Below the pieces are notes generated by a model, which was given only the letters and a program-made list of their open reading frames with translations, did no database searches and was not told where the DNA came from. This document shows, in pieces, positions 27,330-34,340 of a stretch of 64,000 nucleotides of DNA. Origin of the DNA: Myxococcales bacterium (GTDB taxonomy: Bacteria; Myxococcota_A; Polyangia; Polyangiales; Polyangiaceae). The stretch covers positions 62,001-126,000 of the forward strand of contig CAHJWM010000004.1 in the NCBI GenBank assembly GCA_903642325.1, written 5' to 3'. Position 1 is the stretch's first letter; every line of letters begins with the position of its first letter. The translations under genes were made by a program, and so were the position numbers.

Positions 27330-27950
27330 TCAACGCAAGTAAGCCAAACGGAAAAATTGCGCGCGGCTGGCGACTCCGCACTTCAGATAGATTTGGGTCA
27401 CGTGCTGACGAATTGTTTTCGGACTATTTTGCTCCAACGCGGCTATTTCGCTGCTGGACAAGCCGTCGAGCAATAGCCGCGCGACCGTCCGCTCCTTTTC
27501 GGTCAGTTGCGCGCGGGTGAAAATTTCATCGACCGCGTGATCGAGGGGGCGACCGCTCAGCAGCACGCGCTCGATGGCTTGTAACAGTTGCGGCGCGCGA
27601 AAGGGCTTCTCCAAGAAATGCGCCGCGCCCTCGTTCAGCGCAAATTTCAGCTTTTCGACGTCGGCGTAGGCGGTAATGATTACGACTTTGGCGGTCACGC
27701 CGTGCGCGCGTAGCGCCTTCATCAGCTCGAGCCCGGCCCGGCTTTCTGAGCCGAGCACGACGTCGGTAACCACGAGGTCGATCGCTTCGCTGGCACGAGC
27801 CGCGCTCAGCGCCTCGGCGGCGCTACTGGCGAGAACGCACTCGTAGCCCGCGCGCCGGATCGCGCGACCGAGCAGCTCACGTGTGTCGAGCTCGTCCTCC
27901 ACCAGTAAGATGGTGTGCTTTTTGGCTTCTGCCGAGGCGGCGCGGGTCAT
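27330..27950 (-). CDS. LuxR/NarL-type response regulator
   Basis: Two-domain regulator of 206 residues. Receiver: TILLVEDELDTRELL, phospho-acceptor Asp63 in LVVTDVVLGS, Thr in IITAYADV and Lys in FLEKPFRA. C-terminal LuxR HTH about residues 147-206 (LTEKERTVARLLLDGLSSSEIAALEQNSPKTIRQHVTQ region). Its start overlaps the kinase stop by 4 bases, so it is the cognate partner. Similar LuxR-type regulators (AgmR/ExaE/ErbR types) control PQQ-dependent alcohol oxidation in pseudomonads; that this pair controls the adjacent PQQ region is inference from position. Confidence 0.92.
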   Translation of the reverse strand: MTRAASAEAKKHTILLVEDELDTRELLGRAIRRAGYECVLASSAAEALSAARASEAIDLVVTDVVLGSESRAGLELMKALRAHGVTAKVVIITAYADVEKLKFALNEGAAHFLEKPFRAPQLLQAIERVLLSGRPLDHAVDEIFTRAQLTEKERTVARLLLDGLSSSEIAALEQNSPKTIRQHVTQIYLKCGVASRAQFFRLAYLR

Positions 27951-28918
27951 GCGCGGCCCGCCAATGGCAGCTCTAAGCAGAACGCCTTCTGCGCCTTGGC
28001 GTCCACTGAAAGCTCGCCGCGCATTGCCCGCGCGAGAGCACGCGCGATGGGCAAGCCCAGGCCGAGCCCGTGGGTCTTGGTCGTGCGTAGCGGGTCGAAC
28101 AACGTGGCGCGCACGCTCTCCTCCAAAGGGGGGCCGTCATCCGCCACGCGGACGCAGGCTCGCCCCGCCTCCGTGGTCAATGTCATGGTGACGGTGCCGC
28201 CCGGCTGGGCCCGTAGCGAATGTAGGCTGTTGTCCAACAGGTTCTCCAGTATGGCGCGCACATAGCTCGGGTCAGCGTTGACTCGTACCGGAAGCTCCGC
28301 TGGCCATTCGGCGTGGACCACTACGCCGTCCGTCTTGGCGAGCCCGCGCGCGTCGTCGGTAATGGCGAGAAGCAAGCGGTCGAGACCGAAGATTTGCAGC
28401 TCCGGCTCGCCGTTGCCTTGCATCGAACGCAGGGTATCCAGGTGAGCGAGCGCGCGGCGCACTTGGGCGTGCGCTCGATCCACGAGCTCGCTCCTTTGCG
28501 CGGCGTCCTCTGCGCAATCTTGATATTCGTCGAGCAACAGTCCAAGCGCATGCAAGGGGTTATTGAGCTCATGCAGCACCGCCGCGGCTAGGACCCAGAC
28601 GGCTTGGTCCCGCTCGACCTTCAACAATCGCACTCGCAGTGCCTCGGCACGCCCGGCCGCTTCTTCGGCTGCGGCCAAGCGAGCACGGAGTCGCAAATGG
28701 TAAACCGACAATCCGATCAGCGATCCGGCGAGCACGGGGATCAAGTGATCGACCAAGTAGTGCGCGTCGGCCAATGGGCCGGTGAGCGTGCCGGCTCGCA
28801 GCCGGGCCTCCGACACGATGTCGAACGCAACGTACGCGGCTCCCGCAAGCAACCCGAGGAGCACGTAGCTAAGGGCGGACCCGACCGCTCGCGGAGCCAG
28901 CGCTGCCCTCGAGATCAC
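27947..28918 (-). CDS. Membrane sensor histidine kinase
   Basis: Kinase of 323 residues. Two N-terminal transmembrane helices (about 12-33 and 58-74) with a short periplasmic loop are followed by a coiled-coil-like linker and the phosphotransfer region, His116 in LAAAVLHELNNPLHALG. ATPase domain: ENLLDNSLHSL (N box), VADDGPPLEE (G1), DPLRTTKTHGLGLGLPIARAL (F/G2). The loop is too short for a large sensor domain, so it may sense membrane state or a partner protein. It is coupled to the LuxR regulator and divergent from the cupredoxin-like gene with 81 bases between. Confidence 0.9.
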   Translation of the reverse strand: MISRAALAPRAVGSALSYVLLGLLAGAAYVAFDIVSEARLRAGTLTGPLADAHYLVDHLIPVLAGSLIGLSVYHLRLRARLAAAEEAAGRAEALRVRLLKVERDQAVWVLAAAVLHELNNPLHALGLLLDEYQDCAEDAAQRSELVDRAHAQVRRALAHLDTLRSMQGNGEPELQIFGLDRLLLAITDDARGLAKTDGVVVHAEWPAELPVRVNADPSYVRAILENLLDNSLHSLRAQPGGTVTMTLTTEAGRACVRVADDGPPLEESVRATLFDPLRTTKTHGLGLGLPIARALARAMRGELSVDAKAQKAFCLELPLAGRA

Positions 28919-28999
28919 GGCGGTACCGCCAAGTTGCCCCAGCCGCCTCCGATAGTTGTCCGATACTCAGGCCCCGCGCGTTGCCTGTACTCTTCGCTC

Positions 29000-29476
29000 G
29001 TGAACGAGCTTTTCAAAGTGCTGTTTCTGACCTCGGCCATTGCGCTCACCGCTGGCTGCAGCAACAGCGACAATGGTGATAAAGACGACCGCTGCCAGCC
29101 GGACGACCAAGATGGAATCGTGGGTGGAACCAACACGGTGCTCCTCAATGTGAGCGATACCGCATTTGCGGTCGGCGGGGTGAAGAGCGGCTCGACGCAG
29201 CCCAACATTACCGTGGAAAATTCGAGCACGGTGAAGCTCACCGTCACGAACGTCGGTAAAAAAGCCCATAGCTTCAAGGTTGCCTGCATTCCTTCTGGTC
29301 TTCCCGCAGGCTGCGAACAAACCTCGTGTTTTCCCAACGAGGCGAATATCGCGGCCATTGCGCCCGGGGACAGCGTGTCGGTGACTTTTCTGACGCCGGC
29401 GGTCGAAGGCAATTACCAATTCACCTCAAATGAGCCAGGCGATAGCGTTATCGTTGGCGAATTCGTCCTGAATTGA
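29000..29476 (+). CDS. Cupredoxin-like lipoprotein with incomplete copper site
   Basis: Protein of 158 residues. The GTG at 29000 is chosen because VNELFKVLFLTSAIALTAGC is a signal peptide with lipobox. The mature part has a cupredoxin Greek-key look: VLLNVSDTAFAVGG, VENSSTVKLTVTNVGKKAHSFKV, IAPGDSVSVTFLTPAVEGNYQF and SVIVGEFVLN. The N-terminal copper His is present (KKAHSF), but the C-terminal Cys-x-His-x-Met cluster is missing: the usual PGH position reads PGD and no Cys precedes it. Four Cys between the strands may form disulfides. It is coupled by a 4-base overlap to the TonB-dependent receptor, suggesting a ligand-binding partner rather than an electron carrier. Confidence 0.75.
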   Translation: MNELFKVLFLTSAIALTAGCSNSDNGDKDDRCQPDDQDGIVGGTNTVLLNVSDTAFAVGGVKSGSTQPNITVENSSTVKLTVTNVGKKAHSFKVACIPSGLPAGCEQTSCFPNEANIAAIAPGDSVSVTFLTPAVEGNYQFTSNEPGDSVIVGEFVLN

Positions 29477-32037
29477 AACGTCGATCTCCCGCGCTCTCAG
29501 CTTGGCTCATCGCGTCGTCGGTGCTGCTTGGCGCGCGCTTTGCGCACGCCGAGCTGACCGTTGCCGAGCCGGAACGGCCTATTGTGCCCCCGCTGCCCTC
29601 GGCGGTACCGGCGATAGAGGTGCAGGTGGTGCTGTCCTTGGTCATCGACGAGTCAGGCCAAGTCGAGTCGGCCATCGTCGTCTCACATCTGCCGTCGGAC
29701 GCGCCGGCAGCGTTCGACGACAGCGCTCTCTTGGCCGCGCGCAGTGCCACCTTCCGCCCTTCCGCGCGCGACGGGCATGCCTTTCGATCACGCATCGAGT
29801 ACGTGATCGTTTTTCGTCCACCTGAAACCACGCAGGCCGCTGTTCCCGCGCCCCCGCAAGAGAGCCCGCCGCCCGCGTCGAGCGCGCCCCCGCCGATCAC
29901 GTCGAGCCCGCCGACCGCGTCGCTCATGTCCGATGATCAAGACGAAGACTACGCTTTGACCATCGAAGTGCGCGGCAAGAACTGGCCGTCCCCACGCGGC
30001 GTGGGCGACATTCGCATCAGGCGCGAATTATTGGACGCTTCTCCCCACCAACAGACCAGTGAGATGCTCTCGGCCGCCCCCGGCTTCTTCGTCGACCACG
30101 AGGACGGCGAAGGCCTGGGCAATGACGTATATCTGCGCGGGTTCGACCTGGAACATGGTTCCGGTATCGAAATGCGCGTTGGAAACGTGCCCATCAATAG
30201 TCCGGTGCACGTGCAAGGCCAGGGCTATGCCGACGCAAACTTCATCATCCCCGAAGTCGTGCGCAGCATTCGAGTGCTCGAAGGTCCGTACGACCCACGC
30301 CAAGGCGACACGGCGATCGTGGGCAGCGCGTACTTCGACTTAGGCGTCACGGAGCGGACGAACGAGCTCAAGGCAAGTTACGGCGCCTTTAATCAGGCGC
30401 GCTTGGTCGGTGTTGCCGCACCCAAGGGTTTGGACGACCAGACCTTTGCCGCGTTCGCACTGCGCAAAACCGACGGCTTCGGCTCGCAACGCGCGTCTCA
30501 ATCCGGCACACTGAACGCGCAATACGGCCTGGATTTGGGTGCCGACAGTCACTTACGCTTACTGGCGACGGCCTACGGCGCCCGCGCCAAATTGCCAGGC
30601 GTTCTGCGGGAGGCCGACGTGGACGCCGGTCGAATCGGTTTTTACGACCGCTATCCGTACTTCACGGACAGTCAGGGCGTGCAGACTTCACGCGTGATCG
30701 TGAGCGCGGACTTCGACACCGTGACCCCTGGCGGCGCTCACTTCGAGCTCGCGCCATGGGCGATGTGGACCAACTTTCTGGCGCGCGAGAACTTTACCGG
30801 CAACATCCTGAGCTCCGCCCTCGACCCGGAGCTGGCCGGCGGCGCCGGAGACGTGTGGGAGACGACTGACCGCGAAACCGCCGCGGGCGTGGTGTCACGA
30901 CTGCACGCCAGCCCGCGTCACTTGACGAGCTTTTTGGAAGCGAGTGTCGAGCCTGGGGTCAGCGTGCGCGTCGGGCATACCGATCAGACCAAGAGCTTGG
31001 TCACGCCAGGTAGCCTAGTGGTCTGGGATCGCCGGCTGGACGCAGGCCTCGATACTCTCGACGCCGCCGCGTATTTGGATTTGAGCCTACGCTTTTGGCA
31101 GCACGCACGCGTCTCGGGCGGCCTGCGTGCGGATCTGCTCGGCGTCTCGATCAACGACCGATTGGGTTACGACGTTCCACCCGCGCAAGCCGCAGCGGGC
31201 GCGCTGCCCGGCGCCAACCGCACGGCACAGGGTATAGCCGTGAGCCCACGCGTCACCGCCGAGTACGATTTCCTGCCCGTGCTCACCGCCGTCGCCTCTT
31301 ATGGAGAAGGCTTCCGCTCCCTGGAGGCTACCGCAAATGTGGCGACCTCGGCCGGGATCTCGGGTGCCGGGCCCAGCATTCAGGAGGGCGCCAAGCCGTA
31401 CTCCAAAGTTCGCTCGTACGAGCTCGGCTTCCGCGCGCGCACGCGCCGAGAACGCTACACGGCGACTTGTTCGGTGTTTGAAACGCGGGTCGCCAATGAG
31501 CTCGTTTTCGAAGCGACGTCGGGTGGGTTCTCGACCGAGGGCGCCAGCGTTCGCCGAGGCCTCGTTGGATCCGCGGTCGCAAAGCCCTTTCCCTGGGTCC
31601 TGGCGTCGCTAGCGGGCTCGGTCTCGACCGCGACGTTCACCACGCTCGCCCCCGGAATATCGCATTATGTGCCGAATATTCCGCCTTTGCTCGTGCGCGC
31701 GGACATCGGCCTTCACGGCTCGCTCGCCACCGTACGTGGCAGACCACTCGGGGGACGGATTGGGGTGGGCTATACGTTCTTGGCCGGTCGTCATCTCACG
31801 GACCGTCTCGTTGGGCCCGTAGATCACGTGCTCAACGGCCATGCAGCGCTGCGCTACGAGCAGCTGGAGGTCGGCGTCGAGGGTTACAACTTGCTGGCAC
31901 GGCAGTACGCGGACGACCGCGAGGCCTACGTGTCGAACTGGAGCCTCCGTCCCGGAACGACGTTAGCGTCGCCGGCGACCCATGTGAGCGCCGCCCCGCC
32001 GCTCACCGTGCTCGCTACGCTAGCGCTCTTTTTCTGA
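29473..32037 (+). CDS. TonB-dependent outer-membrane receptor with N-terminal TonB_C-like domain
   Basis: Receptor of 854 residues, TTG start overlapping the upstream stop (TTGA). Signal peptide ends FAHAEL. Residues about 40-120 (VVLSLVIDESGQVESAIVVS, FDDSALLAARSATFRPSARDG) look like a TonB C-terminal energy-transfer domain, then a Pro-rich linker. The plug is about 155-285 (ELLDASPHQQTSEMLSAAPG, DVYLRGFDLEHGSGIEMRVG, VRSIRVLEGPYDPRQGD), and the rest is a 22-strand-type barrel ending LATLALFF. Ligand unknown; the position directly before pqqA suggests PQQ, or a metal needed by quinoproteins, as the cargo. Confidence 0.9.
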   Translation: MKRRSPALSAWLIASSVLLGARFAHAELTVAEPERPIVPPLPSAVPAIEVQVVLSLVIDESGQVESAIVVSHLPSDAPAAFDDSALLAARSATFRPSARDGHAFRSRIEYVIVFRPPETTQAAVPAPPQESPPPASSAPPPITSSPPTASLMSDDQDEDYALTIEVRGKNWPSPRGVGDIRIRRELLDASPHQQTSEMLSAAPGFFVDHEDGEGLGNDVYLRGFDLEHGSGIEMRVGNVPINSPVHVQGQGYADANFIIPEVVRSIRVLEGPYDPRQGDTAIVGSAYFDLGVTERTNELKASYGAFNQARLVGVAAPKGLDDQTFAAFALRKTDGFGSQRASQSGTLNAQYGLDLGADSHLRLLATAYGARAKLPGVLREADVDAGRIGFYDRYPYFTDSQGVQTSRVIVSADFDTVTPGGAHFELAPWAMWTNFLARENFTGNILSSALDPELAGGAGDVWETTDRETAAGVVSRLHASPRHLTSFLEASVEPGVSVRVGHTDQTKSLVTPGSLVVWDRRLDAGLDTLDAAAYLDLSLRFWQHARVSGGLRADLLGVSINDRLGYDVPPAQAAAGALPGANRTAQGIAVSPRVTAEYDFLPVLTAVASYGEGFRSLEATANVATSAGISGAGPSIQEGAKPYSKVRSYELGFRARTRRERYTATCSVFETRVANELVFEATSGGFSTEGASVRRGLVGSAVAKPFPWVLASLAGSVSTATFTTLAPGISHYVPNIPPLLVRADIGLHGSLATVRGRPLGGRIGVGYTFLAGRHLTDRLVGPVDHVLNGHAALRYEQLEVGVEGYNLLARQYADDREAYVSNWSLRPGTTLASPATHVSAAPPLTVLATLALFF

Positions 32038-32125
32038 CGCTGACGGCCGGCGTATCTTAGGGCCGGGGGCGCTCAAATGCCGCGCCTGTGGCAGTTTTGA
32101 TAATAGTTTCGAAAAGTTATACGCC

Positions 32126-32155
32126 TTGACCGACACCGGCCCGCGAGCTAATTAT
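32126..32155 (+). promoter_or_regulatory. Candidate sigma-70 promoter of pqqA
   Basis: TTGACC (32126-32131, 5 of 6 to consensus) and AATTAT (32150-32155, 4 of 6) are 18 bases apart, about 38 bases before the pqqA start. The preceding 25 bases are unusually AT-rich for this genome, like an UP element. Sequence match only. Confidence 0.5.
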
Positions 32156-32193
32156 TGTAGAGGCCCCGTTTGGGTCGGAGCGAAAGGCTAATC

Positions 32194-32280
32194 ATGAATT
32201 GGGAAACACCCGCGTTCGAAGAGATCGACATGAGCGCAGAGATTGGCTCGTATCAGGGAGAGGACGACAACGGTCTGTGA
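32194..32280 (+). CDS. pqqA: PQQ precursor peptide PqqA
   Basis: Very short gene of 28 codons plus stop, with AAAGG 6-7 bases before the ATG. The peptide starts MNWETPAFEEI, like many PqqA peptides (W-x-x-P-x-F-x-E), and contains the diagnostic Glu16 and Tyr20 in the spacing E-x3-Y (AEIGSY). PqqE links these two side chains to form the PQQ skeleton. The C-terminal tail (GEDDNGL) is acidic. It directly precedes pqqB, pqqC, pqqD and pqqE. Identification rests on the E-x3-Y pattern, N-terminal motif and position; it is easily missed by gene callers. Confidence 0.92.
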   Translation: MNWETPAFEEIDMSAEIGSYQGEDDNGL

Positions 32281-32295
32281 AGATCGTTGGGTCCA

Positions 32296-32338
32296 GCCGG
32301 GGCCCGGCTTTAGCCTGAATCTAGGCTCGGGCCCCGGC
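32296..32338 (+). promoter_or_regulatory. Strong hairpin between pqqA and pqqB
   Basis: Perfect 11-bp inverted repeat GCCGGGGCCCG (32296-32306) / CGGGCCCCGGC (32328-32338), enclosing a second 5-bp stem AGCCT/AGGCT with a 6-base loop and a 5-base bulge. It starts 16 bases after the pqqA stop. There is no T-run after it, so partial termination, mRNA processing or 3'-end protection that raises pqqA mRNA relative to pqqB-E is more likely than full termination. Confidence 0.7.
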
Positions 32339-32422
32339 ACTTGAATTCGTAGTCTGGTCCGCAGTTCCGTCACCGACGTGGATGGGCCGCCTTCGGGGCA
32401 CGCCCGAAAAGGAGCATGCGCG

Positions 32423-33343
32423 GTGTTGATTCGTGTTTTGGGATCGGCGGCGGGCGGCGGCTTCCCCCAGTGGAACTGTGGATGTCCAAATTGCCTGGGA
32501 GTGCGCCGCGGGACAATCCGCGCACGGCCGCGGACGCAGGAAAGTGTCGCGGTGAGCGCCGATGGCGATTCCTGGTTTTTGCTCAACGCATCTCCGGAAA
32601 TCCGTCAGCAGCTGGAGAGCTTTTCCAAGCTTCATCCACGGTCGCCGCGCGATACGCCTATTCAGGGCATCGTCCTCACCAACGGGGACCTCGACCACTC
32701 TTTGGGCCTGTTGTCACTGCGTGAGTCTCAGCCGCTTGCGCTGTACGCGACGGCGCGCGTACGCAGCGGCTTCACCGAAGGCAACGTGCTGTATCGCACG
32801 TTGCAACGCTTCGACGGCCAGGTGAGCTGGCATGAGCTATCGCTCGCTGGCGACGCGAAAACGCTCAACTTGTTGGGCGGCGCCCCGAGTGGCCTCACCC
32901 TGCGCGCATTTGCAATACCGGGGAAGGCCGCTCTGCACCTCGATCAGTCGCATCCAGAGGCAGGCGACAATATCGGAATTCTGATCGGCGACACGCGTAC
33001 CGGAAAATCTCTCGCTTACATGCCAGCAGCGGGCGCAAGCTCGGCGGAGGTCGTCACCGCAGCAGCTGAGGCAGATGCAGTCTTCTTCGACGGCACTTTC
33101 TGGTCCAGTGACGAGCTGATTGCACTGGGTGCCTCGAAGAGCCGCGCGGAGGACATGGCCCACTGGCCCATCGGGGGTACTCAAGGCAGCCTGCGTTTCC
33201 TCGCGCAGTGGAGCCAGGCCCGCCGCGTCTACATCCACATCAACAACAGTAACCCGATCCTGCAAGAGGACTCCGTGGAGCGCGCGGCCGTGCACGCCGC
33301 CGGGGTCGAAGTGGCGTTCGACGGCATGGAGCTCGAGCTGTGA
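32423..33343 (+). CDS. pqqB: PqqB, PQQ biosynthesis metallo-hydrolase-fold protein
   Basis: Protein of 306 residues, the usual PqqB length, when started at GTG 32423. AAGGAG at 32409-32414 with 8-base spacing supports this; the in-frame upstream extension adds non-homologous residues. PqqB has a metallo-beta-lactamase fold and hydroxylates the Glu-Tyr-derived intermediate. Seen: VLGSAAGGGFPQWNC start, zinc-binding WNCGCPNC, NASPEIRQQL, the site LTNGDLDHSLGLLSLRE (family usually TDAxxDH) and DGTFWSSDEL. Stop overlaps pqqC start by 4 bases (GTGA). Confidence 0.95.
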   Translation: MLIRVLGSAAGGGFPQWNCGCPNCLGVRRGTIRARPRTQESVAVSADGDSWFLLNASPEIRQQLESFSKLHPRSPRDTPIQGIVLTNGDLDHSLGLLSLRESQPLALYATARVRSGFTEGNVLYRTLQRFDGQVSWHELSLAGDAKTLNLLGGAPSGLTLRAFAIPGKAALHLDQSHPEAGDNIGILIGDTRTGKSLAYMPAAGASSAEVVTAAAEADAVFFDGTFWSSDELIALGASKSRAEDMAHWPIGGTQGSLRFLAQWSQARRVYIHINNSNPILQEDSVERAAVHAAGVEVAFDGMELEL

Positions 33344-34056
33344 GCGACCGGCCGCCACTTCCGCGCGACGAGTTCGTGAGCTGGCTACGCCGCGAAGGCG
33401 AGAGCCGCTATCACGATCAGCATCGCGTGCACGTCCTCATGCACCAAGGCAAGCTGAGCAAGCTTCAGCTTCAGCAGTGGGTGCTCAATCGCTTCTATTA
33501 TCAAACCCGAATTCCCATCAAAGACGCGTTGATCTTAGCCAAGTCCGAGGACCCGGTGTTTCGCCGAGCTTGGATCCGGCGCATTCATGACCATGATGGT
33601 AGTGCGCCGGGTGAGGGCGGCTTGGAGCTTTGGTTGCGCTTGGCCGAGGGCGTCGGTCTAAAGCGGGCCGAGGTCGAAGGCTTGGGCTCGGTGCTGCCAG
33701 GCGTGAAGTTCGCGTGCGACGCGTACGTCACCCTGGTGCGCGAGCGCAGCTTGCTCGAGGCCGTCGCCTCGTCGCTGACCGAGTTCTTCGCGCCCGATTT
33801 GATGAGTCGGCGAATACAGGCTTGGCAAGACCACTACCCGTGGGTGGACGCCGAGATGTTGGCGTACTTCCGAGCCCGCGTCCCGCGCGCTCGCGTCGAT
33901 TCCGAAGAAGCGATTGCCTTCGTCGTCGGCCACGCCGACACCTTCGAGCTGCAGCGGCGCTGCGTCGCGGCGCTGATTCGCAAGACCGAGATTCTCTGGC
34001 ATCTGCTGGACTGCGTGCAGGCCGCGTACGTGCCTTCCACGGAGGAGGCGCCGTGA
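33340..34056 (+). CDS. pqqC: PqqC, pyrroloquinoline-quinone synthase
   Basis: Cofactorless oxidase of 238 residues that performs the last ring closure and eight-electron oxidation to PQQ. Family features: HDQHRVHVLMHQGKL, QQWVLNRFYYQTRIPIKDA, RRIHDHDG, PGVKFACDAYV and SSLTEFFAPDLM, and the helical C-terminus with LQRRCVAALIRKTEILWHLLD. GTG start overlaps the pqqB stop by 4 bases and its stop overlaps pqqD in the same way, so the genes are translationally coupled. Confidence 0.96.
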   Translation: MSDRPPLPRDEFVSWLRREGESRYHDQHRVHVLMHQGKLSKLQLQQWVLNRFYYQTRIPIKDALILAKSEDPVFRRAWIRRIHDHDGSAPGEGGLELWLRLAEGVGLKRAEVEGLGSVLPGVKFACDAYVTLVRERSLLEAVASSLTEFFAPDLMSRRIQAWQDHYPWVDAEMLAYFRARVPRARVDSEEAIAFVVGHADTFELQRRCVAALIRKTEILWHLLDCVQAAYVPSTEEAP

Positions 34057-34340
34057 GCGCGGAGCTCAGCATGGATCTGAGGCTCAAGCTGGCTCAGAAG
34101 ACTAGGCTCCGGCTCGATCACAAGACGGGCAAATACGTTCTGCTCTTCCCCGAAAAAGGCTTGCTCTTGAATCCGACAGGAGCCGCCATTTTGAAACGAT
34201 GCACGGGGGAGCAGACGCTGTCGGCAATCATCACGGCGCTGTCGCTCGAGTTCGCAAGTGACGCCGAGAAGGTGCGCGCGGAGGTCGTGCCCTTCGTGCA
34301 GCGCCTGCTCGACCGAGGCTTGCTGCAGGTCGAACCGTGA
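34053..34340 (+). CDS. pqqD: PqqD, peptide chaperone (RRE domain)
   Basis: Protein of 95 residues with GTG start overlapping the pqqC stop (GTGA). PqqD is a RiPP recognition element that binds PqqA and presents it to PqqE. Seen: RLRLDHKTGKYVLLFPEKGLLLNPTG, where the family has KYVLLYPEGxxxLN, then AAILKRCTGEQTLSAII and a C-terminal helix LLDRGLLQVEP. Overlaps pqqE by 4 bases. Confidence 0.94.
   Translation: MSAELSMDLRLKLAQKTRLRLDHKTGKYVLLFPEKGLLLNPTGAAILKRCTGEQTLSAIITALSLEFASDAEKVRAEVVPFVQRLLDRGLLQVEP

Noticed and set aside
32416-32425. ATG at 32416 as the pqqB start
   Set aside because: It is out of frame with pqqB; GTG 32423 is in frame and has the AAGGAG at proper spacing.
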